Assembly (NCBI GenBank): GCA_963383645.1
Contig: OY726557.1
Coordinates: 129,403,174 to 129,467,173, forward strand
Length of the DNA: 64,000 nucleotides
Origin: Muscardinus avellanarius
Taxonomy: Eukaryota; Chordata; Mammalia; Rodentia; Gliridae
Direction of reading: 5' to 3'
Part shown: in pieces, positions 36,979-49,050 of the stretch
Numbering within the stretch: position 1 is the stretch's first letter
How the letters are laid out: every line of letters starts with the position of its first letter
Program-made: the position numbers and the translations under genes
Notes under the pieces: generated by a model
What the model saw: only the letters and a program-made list of their open reading frames with translations
The model's database searches: none
What the model was told of the DNA's origin: nothing

Positions 36979-37046
36979 GTTAAATATTCTAAAAATTATT
37001 CTAAAATAATAATAATGTTAAATATTCTAAAATTATTCTAAAAATA
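36979..37046. repeat. AT-rich tandem duplication
   Basis: tgttaaatattctaaaa and attattctaaaa recur twice within 68 bp, about 38 bp apart. Confidence 0.85.
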
Positions 37047-37910
37047 ATGACCACTGAAGAGCATTCTGGGAATGGCCAACCCCTCTCTCCACCACCTAAT
37101 CCTCAGAGGCAGACAACTTTTCCACATCAGTTTCTCCTTGGGATCTGGAAGAGTATAGTGCCACCTGCTGGCCAAAAGCTGAACTCTCCACGGAGCCCCA
37201 GCTTCCTTACTGGGGATGAGAGTTGGCTCCCGTCCTTCCCCTATCCCTCCCCTATCCCTCCAGTGGGTGTTTTACTTATTATTCCATGCTGCAGTCCATA
37301 CAGTAACTCTTTAAAAGAGGTGTTATTGTTATTCAGAACTGGAAAGAGGCTGTTCAGAAAGACTAAGAACTTGCTCAATATTAGGAGGCCAGTAAATGGA
37401 CCCAGACTCTGTGTCTTCAAAGCCTCCGACCTTCACATGGTAGGAAACATCTCTCTCCCTTTCTCACCTACAGTCTTTTCCTTTTCGTTTTCATCAGGAC
37501 CTGTGCTTCAGAGCCAACAGGTTCAGGTTGCACCCGGCTGTGACCAGCGATGTGGGGAACTGAGACAGCCATCTGGATGGCTTTGGTCTCCAACTGCTAC
37601 TTTTAGGAAACTAGCAATGATGTTGCTGAAGTTCCCGGAGCCCTGTAACTAGTGAATCGCCTCTTCGCTTCAGCAGTGTAAGCGAAGGCACCCTGTACCC
37701 TCAGGCTCCGAGGACGCCAAGTGTGAAGGTGGATGCAGGTGACCTCTGGTCCCCCAAGAAAGCAGCTCAGGGGCCCCGTGCCTTCTCTATTCCTCCTGGT
37801 CCTTGCTACCACCTTATCAGTGAATTTTCCTTCGGAACCCCAAGCTATGAGGTGTGTGGGTGGCCCCAATAAGGGGCAAGCTATAGGAAAGACCATAGAA
37901 GTAACTGGAA

Positions 37911-38000
37911 GGTAGAAGCCCTGGGCTCCACCCTGGGGTCTCTCACTCCATAGCTATGTGAGCTGGGCAAGTCAGGTGGTCTCTAGCCTGCTTCCCTTTC
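37911..38000 (+). mobile_element. MIR-like fragment
   Basis: ctatgtgagctgggcaagtc followed by ttccctttctgaaaattgg resembles the MIR core. Confidence 0.55.
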
Positions 38001-38310
38001 TGAAAATTGGAAGAGCAGCGCCTTCCCTGCCTCCCTGGAGAGCTAGAATCTGCCTTTCATTCCCCACTCGGTCCTTTTCTGACACCAACAGCAGACATGT
38101 ATTCCAAAATACTCACCTAATCATGTCACACCCCCAGGACGCCAGTGGTAGGCTGACCAAGACAGGACTTAAACTCAGGTCTGTGTGACCCCCAACCTCT
38201 GACCCTTTTAACTCTCTCCACATCTCTCGTTGTGGCCACATACACCAGTACGTCCACATACACAGGGTCCACCTGTGGCTCTGAGTCCGGGATGCCCGCC
38301 CACCTACCTG

Positions 38311-38340
38311 CTCTCACCTCTCTCACCTCTCTCACCTCAC
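38311..38340. repeat. Short (CTCTCTCAC)n repeat
   Basis: Three to four copies of a ctctctcac-type unit. Confidence 0.85.
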
Positions 38341-38959
38341 TTTTCCAGATGCCAAATCTTCCCATCTGTTAAGCTCAGATCCGCTGTCACGGCCTCAAGG
38401 ACCTTCCCGGCCTCAGTCTCTTGGCACATTTTTATATTTTTATTTTAATATTTATTTCAATTCACTAGTTTCATTGATTTTAATTTTGATGTACTTGTAC
38501 ATGAAATTTTGCATGCCCACAAAGCACATGATCAAAAGGTGCTTACCCACAATGCCCTGGGAACAGAATCTCCCTTTTCCAGCCAGGCCTCCCCCAGACC
38601 TTGTACCAGACAGAGTGGGGTGCTTCTCTTGAGGACACCTGTTCTCACTTTCTAACCAGCCAGGATTTCGGGGAGGTTTGATCCTTGCGGAATTGCTAGT
38701 CCCAGGCAGAATGTCTCACTCTGGGAATGCTGCCCCGAGTGCACGTTCCTGGAGTGGGGAGGCAGAGTGCACCCTGCACGGCCCTGCACAGGGAGCAGGC
38801 TTCAAGGGATGTAGTCACGTACACAGGATCTCAGGCTCAAGGCAGCAGGGCCTGATGGGGCCTCCAGAACAAGAGTCCAGCAGCTACTACAAAAGCAACA
38901 CGAAGGAAAATGGGGATGTCTGGGTCCCCAAACATTGGTATCCTTAGCAATTGTCCTTA

Positions 38960-39410
38960 TGTCATGAACTACAGGACATACTTTTAAGTGAAAAATACTG
39001 CAGGACAGTGTTTCCAGAATACTGCAAAATGTAGAGTGGGTATACAAAGGGAAACACACCAAGTGCTGCGCACATGTATGTTTGTGTTACTTTGAATCTC
39101 ATTATGATAATTACATTGTACCAATAAAAATATTTAAATTATATAGGATGTAAATATATATATATATATATATTAAAAGACCATCTAGTGTTCTGTTGTA
39201 CTGTATTGTGATCATAGTTAAGAACTATGTGTTGTATATTTCAAAATAGCTAAAGGAATTTTAAATGTGCTTACCACAAAGAAATGGCAAATATCAGAAG
39301 TGATGGCTATGCACCTTAGTCTAACTGGGTCATTCCACAATGTATGCATACATCAAAACATTACTTGTACCATATATATAATTGTTACTAATCAATTACA
39401 AATAAAACCT
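38960..39410 (+). mobile_element. LINE-like 3' end fragment
   Basis: tattgtgatcatagttaaga, gtgatggctatgcacctta, gtcattccacaatgtatgca and cataca tcaaaacatt follow the layout of an old L1-type 3' untranslated end. A short (TA)n lies at 39156-39172. Confidence 0.5.
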
Positions 39411-40384
39411 TTAAAATGATAGTAACAGGATAAACCTAATCAAAATGATGAGCTTTTCATAAGGAGAAGGGAACAGAGTGTAAGGCATCTTAAGAATGAA
39501 AGTGAGTTTTCTGAACCTAGTTCTGTGACTTCGAAATCACATGAATTCTCTTCATAATTAAAAGAGTTACATCAAAAAATAAAACAATAACCAGTCTAGC
39601 AATTGGAAAGAAATAGAAGCAAATGAACCTAACTCTATGCCAAACTGGTACATAATCACATTGAGAAAATAGCCCAAATCATACTGAGAAAATAACGAGC
39701 GACTTTAAAACAATTTGACTGTACATCCTTAGCAGGATATATTATAAACATCATTTAACCTCAAATAATTTAAAAACAGTAAGCAATAGGCTTCTAACTA
39801 GTAGTAGGGTCAATGTCATTTTTGAAAGGTCATTCTGAAATAAGCATATTGAATGCAATGACAATTAGCAATTCTGCAGTTTAGTGCTGGTGTCAAGGCT
39901 GGTGAGGGCCCCTGGATCCTTTTTTGCTGGGGCAGAACTCAGCTTCCTCCTTCTGGCATTCCCTGCCTGGATCACAGCGAACCCCAAATGAACACCTATT
40001 GGGTTGAAATGGAGTCCAGGGACCAGGGCTCTACTCACTTGTTCTCCATTCGTAGGCCTTCCCATCTCTGGGCCTCTGAGGTGCTGCCATTTAGTCCTGG
40101 AGGCCCCTGCCTGCCTCTGCCAGAGCCACGCCCAGCGCTCTGCTTGCAGGGCTCCTGGAGCAGCAGGTGAGGGGTCCACCTGTGGGCCAGTTTCCTCCCC
40201 CATCCCCCTAGGGGTCAACACTAAGCTCCTGCACTGTGTTTACACATCCATTGTTTTTTACTTTCTACAAAAGGATATTTACTTCTGTCGCTAAATCTTC
40301 TCCTTGACCCTATTTCAAAAGTACACTTTGCAAATAAAGAAACTGGCTTGCTATGGCCCCTCAGCTAGTGGGTATTGCAGCTTG

Positions 40385-40560
40385 GTCAAAAGTTCACTGG
40401 ACAGACATGGGTTCACATTCACTCTCAGCCATGTAGTCCTGAGCAAATCACTCATTAGTTCATTCAAAAACCATCTGTTGAGTACGTGAAGAAGTGGATT
40501 GGTGCTAGGAACACAGGTAAAGAGAAAACATAGATCCTGCTCTCCAAGGATAAGTGGGCT
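40385..40560 (+). mobile_element. MIR/L2-like ancient repeat
   Basis: gacatgggttcacattcac and tagtcctgagcaaatcact fit MIR; attcaaaaaccatctgttga and gctctccaaggataagtggg fit an L2-type end. Confidence 0.5.
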
Positions 40561-40719
40561 CCATCTCCACACCTGTCAGGACAGGAAAATATCACTGTGC
40601 CTTAAAGACTGAAAAAAATATCACATAGATATAGTGCTTAGTTACATAAATTGGTGTATGTATTTAGTGCATTGTATAGAGCATTACATAACTACACACA
40701 TACCTAGAGATTTGTGCAA

Positions 40720-40751
<32 letters not shown>

Positions 40752-40778
<27 letters not shown>

Positions 40779-40975
40779 GGTGGTACTGGGGTTCCTGGAA
40801 GCCCTTCTACCTCCGGTATACACTCCCACGGGCTACACTCCCAGACCTATTTTTTAACATTTTTATGTGGAAACAGAGTCTCTTAAGCCAGTGAGGCTGG
40901 CTCCAAATCATCGCGATCCTCCTGTCTCCGCCTCCCAAGCGCGGGGATTACAAGCGTGCGCCACCACGCCCGGCA
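40752..40975 (-). mobile_element. Young B1-ID SINE between (TA)n and (GA)n tracts
   Basis: A long T-run, gtactggggttcctggaagc, a small internal duplication (actcccacgggctacactcc), then cgtgcgccaccacgcccggc. A 15-bp duplication caaatatacatatat flanks it (40717-40731; 40976-40990); (TA)n grew between the first copy and the tail. A GA tract follows at 40991-41020. Confidence 0.94.
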
Positions 40976-41351
40976 CAAATATACATATATTGAGAGAGAG
41001 AAAGAGAGAAAGAGAGAGAGCACATTATACATATTAGTGTTGAAAGGATAGCTTGCACTGACTAGCTAGTAAATCTTCGGGATGCCCATGATACTTCTGA
41101 AGACACACCGGGCAGCTTATCTACATCCCCTAGAAAACCTATTCTTCCTATAACATGTAATTATGGGGGTTCCTGGCCAGGGACTCTACCCTGTGCTAAG
41201 CAATGGGTGGTTTCTCCCCAAGTGTAAGACCACACACTACCCATGGGTTTCAGGTAAATAGCTGATGGCCTCACAGAGTCCTTTCAGATCTTAGGATGTA
41301 CATAGTCTTGTGTGATTTAAATTCATGGACATTCAAGACACCCTGCCCTTT

Positions 41352-41584
41352 TGTTTTTGTTTTTGTTTTTGTTTTTGTTTTGCAGGTCTGGGGATGGAAC
41401 CCAGGGGCATTCGACCTCCAAGCTACACCCCCTGCCCTATTTTTTATTCTTTATTTTTTTGAAACAGGGTCTCACTGAGTTGTGAAGGACCTCACTAAAT
41501 AGCTAATGCTGTTCGCAAACCGCCATCTTCCTGTCTCAGCCTCCGGAATGCTGGGATTTCAAGCATGTACCACCACGCCCGGCT
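41352..41584 (-). mobile_element. B1-ID SINE with (TTTTTG)n tail, inserted in a MIR
   Basis: ggtctggggatggaaccca through taccaccacgcccggct. Imperfect 15-bp duplication gacaccctgcccttt (41337-41351; 41585-41599 with one change). Confidence 0.93.
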
Positions 41585-41599
41585 GACACCTTGCCCTTT

Positions 41600-41790
41600 A
41601 CTAGCTAGTGACTTCCGACAAGTTCTTTATTTCAGTTCCCTCAAATGAAAAGTAGGTGTAATAGTAGTACTGACCTCCTAAGATTGTTGTGAAAATTAAG
41701 TGAGGAAATATATATATGCATTTATATTATACATATTGCTTAAAAGAGAATCTAAAACATAATAAAAACTCAGTAACTTCCCTATTCAAC
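41600..41790 (+). mobile_element. MIR element (right part)
   Basis: ctagctagtgacttccgaca, gttccctcaaatgaaaagta and gattgttgtgaaaattaagt follow the MIR consensus; the left part lies before the SINE. Confidence 0.75.
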
Positions 41791-42029
41791 CTTTCTCCTA
41801 CCACAGCACCTCCTGCGTTTCTCAGTGTCCTGAGAGATACTTGTGTCTCCTAGAACATCCCAGGCAGTTGGGGCTGCTTTGGAAAGAGAGGAACACCAGT
41901 TCCTAGCCCCTTCTGTGGTGTGCAAATCTCCCTCTCTACAGGGCTCAGCTCCAATGAGTCCAGCTGGGTGCATCTGGCTGGGAAGATTAAATTATTTTTG
42001 AATTCCTAACTGAATGTTCTTTTAATGGA

Positions 42030-42325
42030 AACTTAATGACAGGCATTGAAATAGATTTCCTCCATAACCCCTCCTCCCACCAGCCCCCCACGCGGCTCTG
42101 CCCAGTTCCCGATAACCTTTATTCCCTGCCCCTGGACTTTTATCTCCCCAATGACAAACAGCCCTTGCTGGACAGAGAGGAAATTCCAGTCATTGTTCTC
42201 CAATTTCTGGCTTCCAAAATAAAATGCTCTATCTCCCCTGTCAAGCTTTGATTGACACGCACTTCCTGTAATGGCAGCAGGCAACGGCCCTGGGGCGGGG
42301 CCAGGCTTCATTTGCATTCCCTCCA
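42030..42325. promoter_or_regulatory. Candidate regulatory element
   Basis: Repeat-free block holding a GATA-like tttatctcc, an ETS core in gcacttcctgta, a GC box (ggggcggggcc) and an octamer-like tcatttgcattc, in the KCNJ1-proximal part of the gap. No transcript evidence; inferred from motif density. Confidence 0.35.
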
Positions 42326-43914
42326 GGGACTCCCCCAGCCCTTTGCAGAAGCATCCTGCTGAGGACTCATCTCTTGTTTTGTGAAAAAGTCTCTAAGGAG
42401 GATGCCTCCGAGGTCCCTGCAGTCCTCTTGGGTGTTCGCTCCGAAGTCCAGTAGCACGCCTTCTTTTAGTGATGGAAACACCTCCCTCTTCCATTTGGCC
42501 ACTTAGAATCTTTATATTTTAAACCTGGTCTCCCAGCTGTCCCTCTAAATGTTGGCCCTTGAGCCAACCTAAGTCCAGGAAGGTTAGCCTGGAGCCAGAT
42601 TCTCCAAGTCAAAAATGCCCGCAGCACCTCAGATAAAATGGCAATTCAAGGAGAATCAGTATCAAGGAAAACTATGGATATAATAATATAGTGTAGTTTT
42701 TCTTAAAGATAATAAATACAGAATTTCTTTTGAGATGGACAAATCAGTAAATGTAATAATGGGGCATACATTTAACAATAGGAATACTGATATGGTCAGA
42801 TTCTATTGGAAAAACTGTTATTGTACTGAAATAAAAAAGCCTTTCTTCCACATTGGCATTTTGATGATTTATTTTTCCTAATACTTTTCTTTACTCACTG
42901 AGCTCTCATGAGCTTGTTAATCCCCTCTTCAAATGCCCCCAGTTTCTTATGCTGTTTTGGGGTTCCAATAACCTCAGAACTATCCAAAATTACCTGTCCT
43001 CGTCCCATTTCCTGAGAGCTTTCTTGGATTTTTTTTAATGGTTTCTAAAAATAAAATGGAATTTGAATTAAAAAGGAGATTTCAATTGTGGAGTGTGTTG
43101 GCTATCATAAAAGAATAGTTGGATGTAGACAAGCTTTCTGCCACATAAGTCACAATGATTCCTGTAGTTGGGCTCTCTTGACAACCAAAGGGAATGGGCT
43201 GCCTCTGAGCATTGCACTTTCAGCCATCCCCGGCCATGCTGCCCGCAGGCAGGACAGAGCAGAGGAGAGTATTCTTAGGTGAATTGACCTCAGCAATGAA
43301 GAGCTACGGAATCATAAAACTTCCTGACAATGGGCCAGCAGAGAACCCCAGCTTCCTCAAGTGCGGGATACCTGGTTTTGTTTAGTTTTGTCAGCAAACC
43401 AAGTTGTGGTGCCTAAACACTTAGAGGCACACAGCAATCGCCTGTGTGGACTAGTCACATTCACTGCGATGGTCCCTGACAAGGTGTGCAACCCTAGACC
43501 CATCGGAGTTCCACAGGTTGGGATCAGAAGGATGAGAGAGTATGGATGGGTCTGTACAAACTCAACCCGGCCTGGAAAAACAATGTCATTCCTAGCAATA
43601 ACAGCCGGCAGCTGCCTCTGTATGTGCCAAGACTCACCGTGGAGAGATTGGCTGGAGCTGTACCGGAAGGGGTGTGTCTACAGCCATGCTCATTTCCTCC
43701 TGGGGAACAACAAATGCATCCTTTTTGCTTCCTCCCCCCACCCCCAGTGCCTCCTCTTCCAGGAGAAAGTTCACCACAAGAGTATTTTCACCTTTCACCC
43801 TGTTGCAGTAATGTACAAAAGACACTTTAGGACTGTGCCTACACAGTTTCAGAAATTTAATATGTTAATCAACATACTGAAAACAATTTGATTCCTAAGC
43901 AGCTTTGAGTTCCA

Positions 43915-43933
43915 TTTTTTTTTTTTTTTTTTT
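43915..43933. repeat. T-run
   Basis: Nineteen T with no SINE body attached. Confidence 0.9.
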
Positions 43934-44136
43934 ACAGGATACATCCAAAATAATGCACCTGGGGAAATGAACAAGACATTCACATTAAAAAACCTTCCCT
44001 TAAAGGCCAATCATGAAGTTGGCCCCCTTTAGGAAGAAGGTAGCAAAGGATCCCAGAGACAGGAAGACCTGGCAATGCCCTGACTATGAGGCCACAGCCC
44101 ATTCCTTTCTCTTTCCCACTTCTTCAGAAACAGCAT

Positions 44137-44142
44137 TTTATT
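44137..44142 (-). terminator. KCNJ1: Putative KCNJ1 poly(A) signal
   Basis: tttatt on the + strand reads AATAAA on the gene strand, about 1.16 kb after the stop. Confidence 0.5.
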
Positions 44143-44800
44143 CCAGTACAAACCCTAGGCAGAGAAACACAGAAACTGTAGACATTGGCATTACATTCAC
44201 TCCAGACTGAACACGTGTCCAAGTACTTGCTGCCATCTTGGAAGAACAGGGAATACTCTTAACCTTTGTAATTGTAGTCCCTTGACCCATCCAATGCAGA
44301 TGAAAAGAAATGCCACCAAGACGTGCAACTTCCCATCTTGCAGGAAGATGTTCACCAAAATCCTAGCGCATAGATTCACTCAGCAGCTGTCTAAGTGCAC
44401 CGCACAAGGTCAGTTGGGCCAAAGCCCAATGCGAGCGGCACCATCTGGACAGGTCATAAAGCAGAGCACGTTTGGGCCCTGCGGAGTCTCAGGACTTGCC
44501 TTCCTCTGACTCTCCCAAAACACACATGATCCAAATTCAGACAAGGCTTCAACGATCAGAGACTGTGTGACAGTCTCCTCTTACTGTCACCGGCTAGTTA
44601 GTTCATCTGCCCAACTCCTCAGACAATTTAATACAATTGAGGAAAGTCACGTATAAAAGTCAATCAATGTTAAAATGAAAGTGACATTTTTCGCAGTAGA
44701 ATCAAAGTGAAATTATGGTTGTTCTCTGATCCTATCTAAAGCTCCTAACTTCTTCAGGAAAACTTTAAAAATCTCTTTTGGCCTGTCTATGCAACTTTTT

Positions 44801-44994
44801 CTTTTGTGTGTGTGTGGTACTAAGGATGGAACCCAGGGGCATTCTACCTCTGAGCTATACCCCCAAATCTATTTTTTATTTTTTGTTTTGAAATAAGGTC
44901 TCACTAAGTAGCTGAGGCTGTCCGCGAACCTGCGATGCTCCTATTTCAGCCTCCCAAGTACTGGGCTTACCAGTGTGAGCCACCACGCCCGGCT
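44801..44994 (-). mobile_element. B1-ID SINE in the KCNJ1 3'UTR, sense orientation
   Basis: gtggtactaaggatggaacc through gagccaccacgcccggct. Near-duplicate flanks tctatgcaactttt (44787-44800) and tctatgtgactttt (after 44994). Its linker gives an AATAAA on the transcript strand (44875-44880). Confidence 0.92.
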
Positions 44995-45302
44995 TTCTAT
45001 GTGACTTTTGATGACTGTTTCCATTCATCTTGCATGACCTCAAATAGTCATATTCAAGATTCCAGTGAGCTCCTATGGTTCCTAAGTCATTTTCCTATAA
45101 ATGTACCACATGTGCTAACACAGTAGCCTTGTAAAGCTACCCGTTTTGTAGGATCCCAGTTATGGGCTTTAGGGGTCATTGCACTGGCTGACTTTGAAGG
45201 TTCTCATCCTGCTTTTGTACCCCAAGCTGTTGATTGCTTCACAACGCTGGTGGTCACTAGATACCCGGAAGACTTCATACTACTCCTGCTGAGAAGCCAC
45301 TG

Positions 45303-46475
<1,173 letters not shown>

Positions 46476-47057
46476 TTATGTCTATAGCAGTAGCGAGCTG
46501 AGTACTAGCTGCAAATGAAATGATCATTCAAAACTATCTGGTTGACTGATCATTTGGGCAAGCTGACTGGTTAATTCTGGATACAATTCTATTTTCAATA
46601 AGAGTGTTCCACAGGACAATCTTATTACTTAAATACAAAGTTAATGAGAGATATGGAAATGGAAGGAAACTAAGAGATCATATATTCAAGTACTTCCTGT
46701 CCTCAGTCAGTGTCTTAAAAAATCTTTGGTTATAATGACCAATTAGGTCTCGTATTTTAATTACTTGATATTAGCCTTCCAATTGCTTCCCTCTTTTCTT
46801 TATAAAATAAGCCTTCTGCTAAGCAATAAATAACTGAAAAAGGCAATGCTTATCAAATAATACCTAAACCATTCTGAGTACTATTGGTACTTGTACTTAT
46901 ATATTGAGAGAAATCCTGATCCAGTTTAGTTCTTTCACTTGTCAAATGAGAGAACCGAGACTCAGAAAGTGCAAATGACTTATCTGAAGTCATGTACCAA
47001 ACCAGGCCAAGGGGACTTTTACCACACTGTCCTGTTGGTAGGACAAACCAAACTGGT

Positions 47058-47117
<60 letters not shown>
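47058..47117. repeat. Palindromic (TG)n(TA)n(CA)n
   Basis: TG units pass into about 17 TA units and then CA units, so the tract is self-complementary. It is followed by 140 bp of TA-rich sequence. Confidence 0.95.
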
Positions 47118-47327
47118 TATTACATAATATGTATTATATATATCATATATTATATATTAGAATATATATGTTATATATATTCTCTATATGTTATATATCT
47201 TATATATAATATTTATAATATATTAGACTATATATATTCTAAAATTATAGTTTCCTGAAATACTATAGCACAAACACAATATTAATATAATTTATTCTAT
47301 TAATTTATTTTTACTTATCTATTATTT

Positions 47328-47504
47328 GCTTATTTTTGGCACTGGGGATTAAACCCAGAGGCACTCTAACTATGAGCTACATCCCCAGCCTTTAAAACAT
47401 TTTTTTTTAATCTTGAGAAAGAATCTTGCTAAGTTGCTGAGACTGGCCTCAAAATTGCAATCCTCTGGTCTCAGCCTCTCAAGCCTCTCAGCCACCACAC
47501 TTGG
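47328..47504 (-). mobile_element. Old B1-ID SINE
   Basis: ggcactggggattaaaccca, gagctacatccccagcc, then a diverged B1 half to agccaccacacttgg. Sense relative to KCNJ1. Confidence 0.82.
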
Positions 47505-48831
47505 ATCCAAATTTCTTTTTTAAAAATGCTCTCCACTATTTAGAACAGAGCTCAGAACTTACCAGCTGACCTCAGAGACTCTGTGGATCTGCAAGCCTAT
47601 GCCTACTCTCTCCATTGTTTGCCAAGATTTTCAAAAGGAATAGTATGGGGTCCCCATCAATATCTCACACTTCCTTCTCTGCTCAACAGTTCCTGGGCTA
47701 GTGAGCACTAATTTAAATACTAATCCATCAAGGTGGAACCAAGTTTTATTCATCTCCAAAGACCAGCTGCTAACAGTCTATGAATGCTTGGTACTGATTC
47801 CATCAACATGAAGGGGGTAATTTAATTCAGTTTGAAATACTGTCTGTTCAGTGGTTTCTTACACATGGTGTTTTTCTGTGTGTGTGACTTCCATCTTACA
47901 GCAAAACAGTGAAGAGACTTTCCTCTAAACAGCCAACAGCAGTTAAAAAAAAAAAAAAGACCTGAGGTCATAAACACTAGACAACCTCTCTCCCTACACC
48001 AAAGAAAATCAAGGTGTGTCTGCCGTGGTGAGCAATGTCTTCGTGGTATTTCTTTCTTAAATGCAAATATGTTTTTTTAAAATAGATTTCAAAATCTCCC
48101 TTCAAAAACGTGTTTACTCATAAAAAGTAGGAAGTGAAACCGACTTGGTGATGCATTTTAAACAAAAGTGTTCATGGCCTTCGCTCAGGTAAATACACAG
48201 GAAGCCAGTGCCAAGCAGAAACGGTGGGAGGAAAACTGCAGCTCTGGGCACCTGATGCAGAGGACAGCTTCGAAAGACATGAAAAAGAGCACTGCCAAGA
48301 GGACAAGAGCAGTGCTCCCCCTCACCTACCCCACGTCCCCAGAGAGGACTAGGGAATGGTGCCAGGTGAGGCACAGGAGGGGAAATGGCCCCCTTCCCCC
48401 ACTTCTCCCCTGCCCTTTAACCTTGCCCATGCCCAGTGGGGAATGACTCCTTCTTCAGATGCAGACTGCTTACAAGGTTCTTTATAGAGTGGATTTCACC
48501 TAAATAATCAATTATAAAAGTGATTTTTATAGGACATTTATAAAAGATACATAGATTCCATGGATCAACAGAATCCACATTCTCTTTATCAATTCGCCAT
48601 AATCCCAGAAATGGCCCCTAAAACACCAGCTCTGAGTTTTGCCTCCCACCACCCTTCTCTGCAATTTGCTTCACTTTTGAAGGGAGAGGATGTTTCTTAA
48701 AGTGAAGAAGTGCCTCCTTTCATCTCTGGCATAGATGTGGGTTTTCCATGACTGCATTAATAGTAAAACGTCATCTGCCTGACCTTACAAAGAAGCAAAA
48801 CAAAAGCAGCCAGCAGCCTGCACGCACTTAC

Positions 48832-48867
48832 CAGTGTGCTAAACACATCCCGGCCCCGCACGTCCAT
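48832..48867 (-). CDS. KCNJ1: KCNJ1 alternative first coding exon (ROMK1 N terminus)
   Basis: On the minus strand, ATG at 48865-48867 opens MDVRGRDVFSTL, ended by the donor gtaagt (GT at 48830-48831). The reading phase is 0 and joins ATC of the core exon, giving [22 protein letters not shown]. This has the same 12+7 residue layout as human ROMK1 ([22 protein letters not shown]), so the full protein is 391 residues, the human ROMK1 length. Only Val8-Phe9 and Thr11-Leu12 clearly match human, in line with the fast change of this N terminus between rodents and human. The exon is too short for ORF finders; it was found from the donor site and phase. Confidence 0.9.
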
Positions 48868-49050
48868 GGGTGGGAGAGCAAGAGAGTGATGCCTTTGGAG
48901 CTGGTCTCGGCTCGCAGACTGCTCTCTTTCAGACCCAGCCTAATTCATCGTGGGCTTCAGCCAGTGGACTGATGCCAATTGGTATTAGCTCGAAACCACC
49001 GAATTCAGCAGTACAGTTACATGGTTTAAGCCAAGGCAAGTGGCTGTTCT
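48868..49050 (-). promoter_or_regulatory. KCNJ1: Putative ROMK1 5'UTR and promoter
   Basis: The sequence directly 5' of the ROMK1 ATG on the gene strand is repeat-free and has no clear acceptor, so it is probably continuous 5'UTR. An AT-rich TATA-like segment lies at 49071-49085 and an inverted CCAAT near 48973. The start site is not determined. Confidence 0.3.

Larger units (their letters stand above)
24196..44117. other. Convergent FLI1-KCNJ1 intergenic region
   Basis: About 20 kb between the inferred 3' ends of FLI1 (+) and KCNJ1 (-), close to the human spacing. It contains repeats, a CpG island and candidate regulatory blocks, listed separately. The stretches 25105-26250, 27990-29760, 30470-32290, 33640-34690, 37047-37900, 38340-38950, 39420-40380 and 42330-43900 look unique or too diverged to name; I see no exon with recognisable protein similarity there. 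Confidence 0.75.
44118..45302 (-). other. KCNJ1: KCNJ1 3'UTR
   Basis: Sequence between the KCNJ1 stop and the first good poly(A) signal that is not SINE-derived. One SINE (44801-44994) lies inside in the sense orientation. The end is inferred from the AATAAA at 44137-44142. Confidence 0.6.

Noticed and set aside
37047..37652. A 201-codon frame beginning MTTEEHSGNG
   Set aside because: No family resemblance and it overlaps a MIR-like stretch (about 37270-37440), so probably chance.
43915..43933. T-run taken as a SINE or retrocopy tail
   Set aside because: No element body or flanking duplication on either side.
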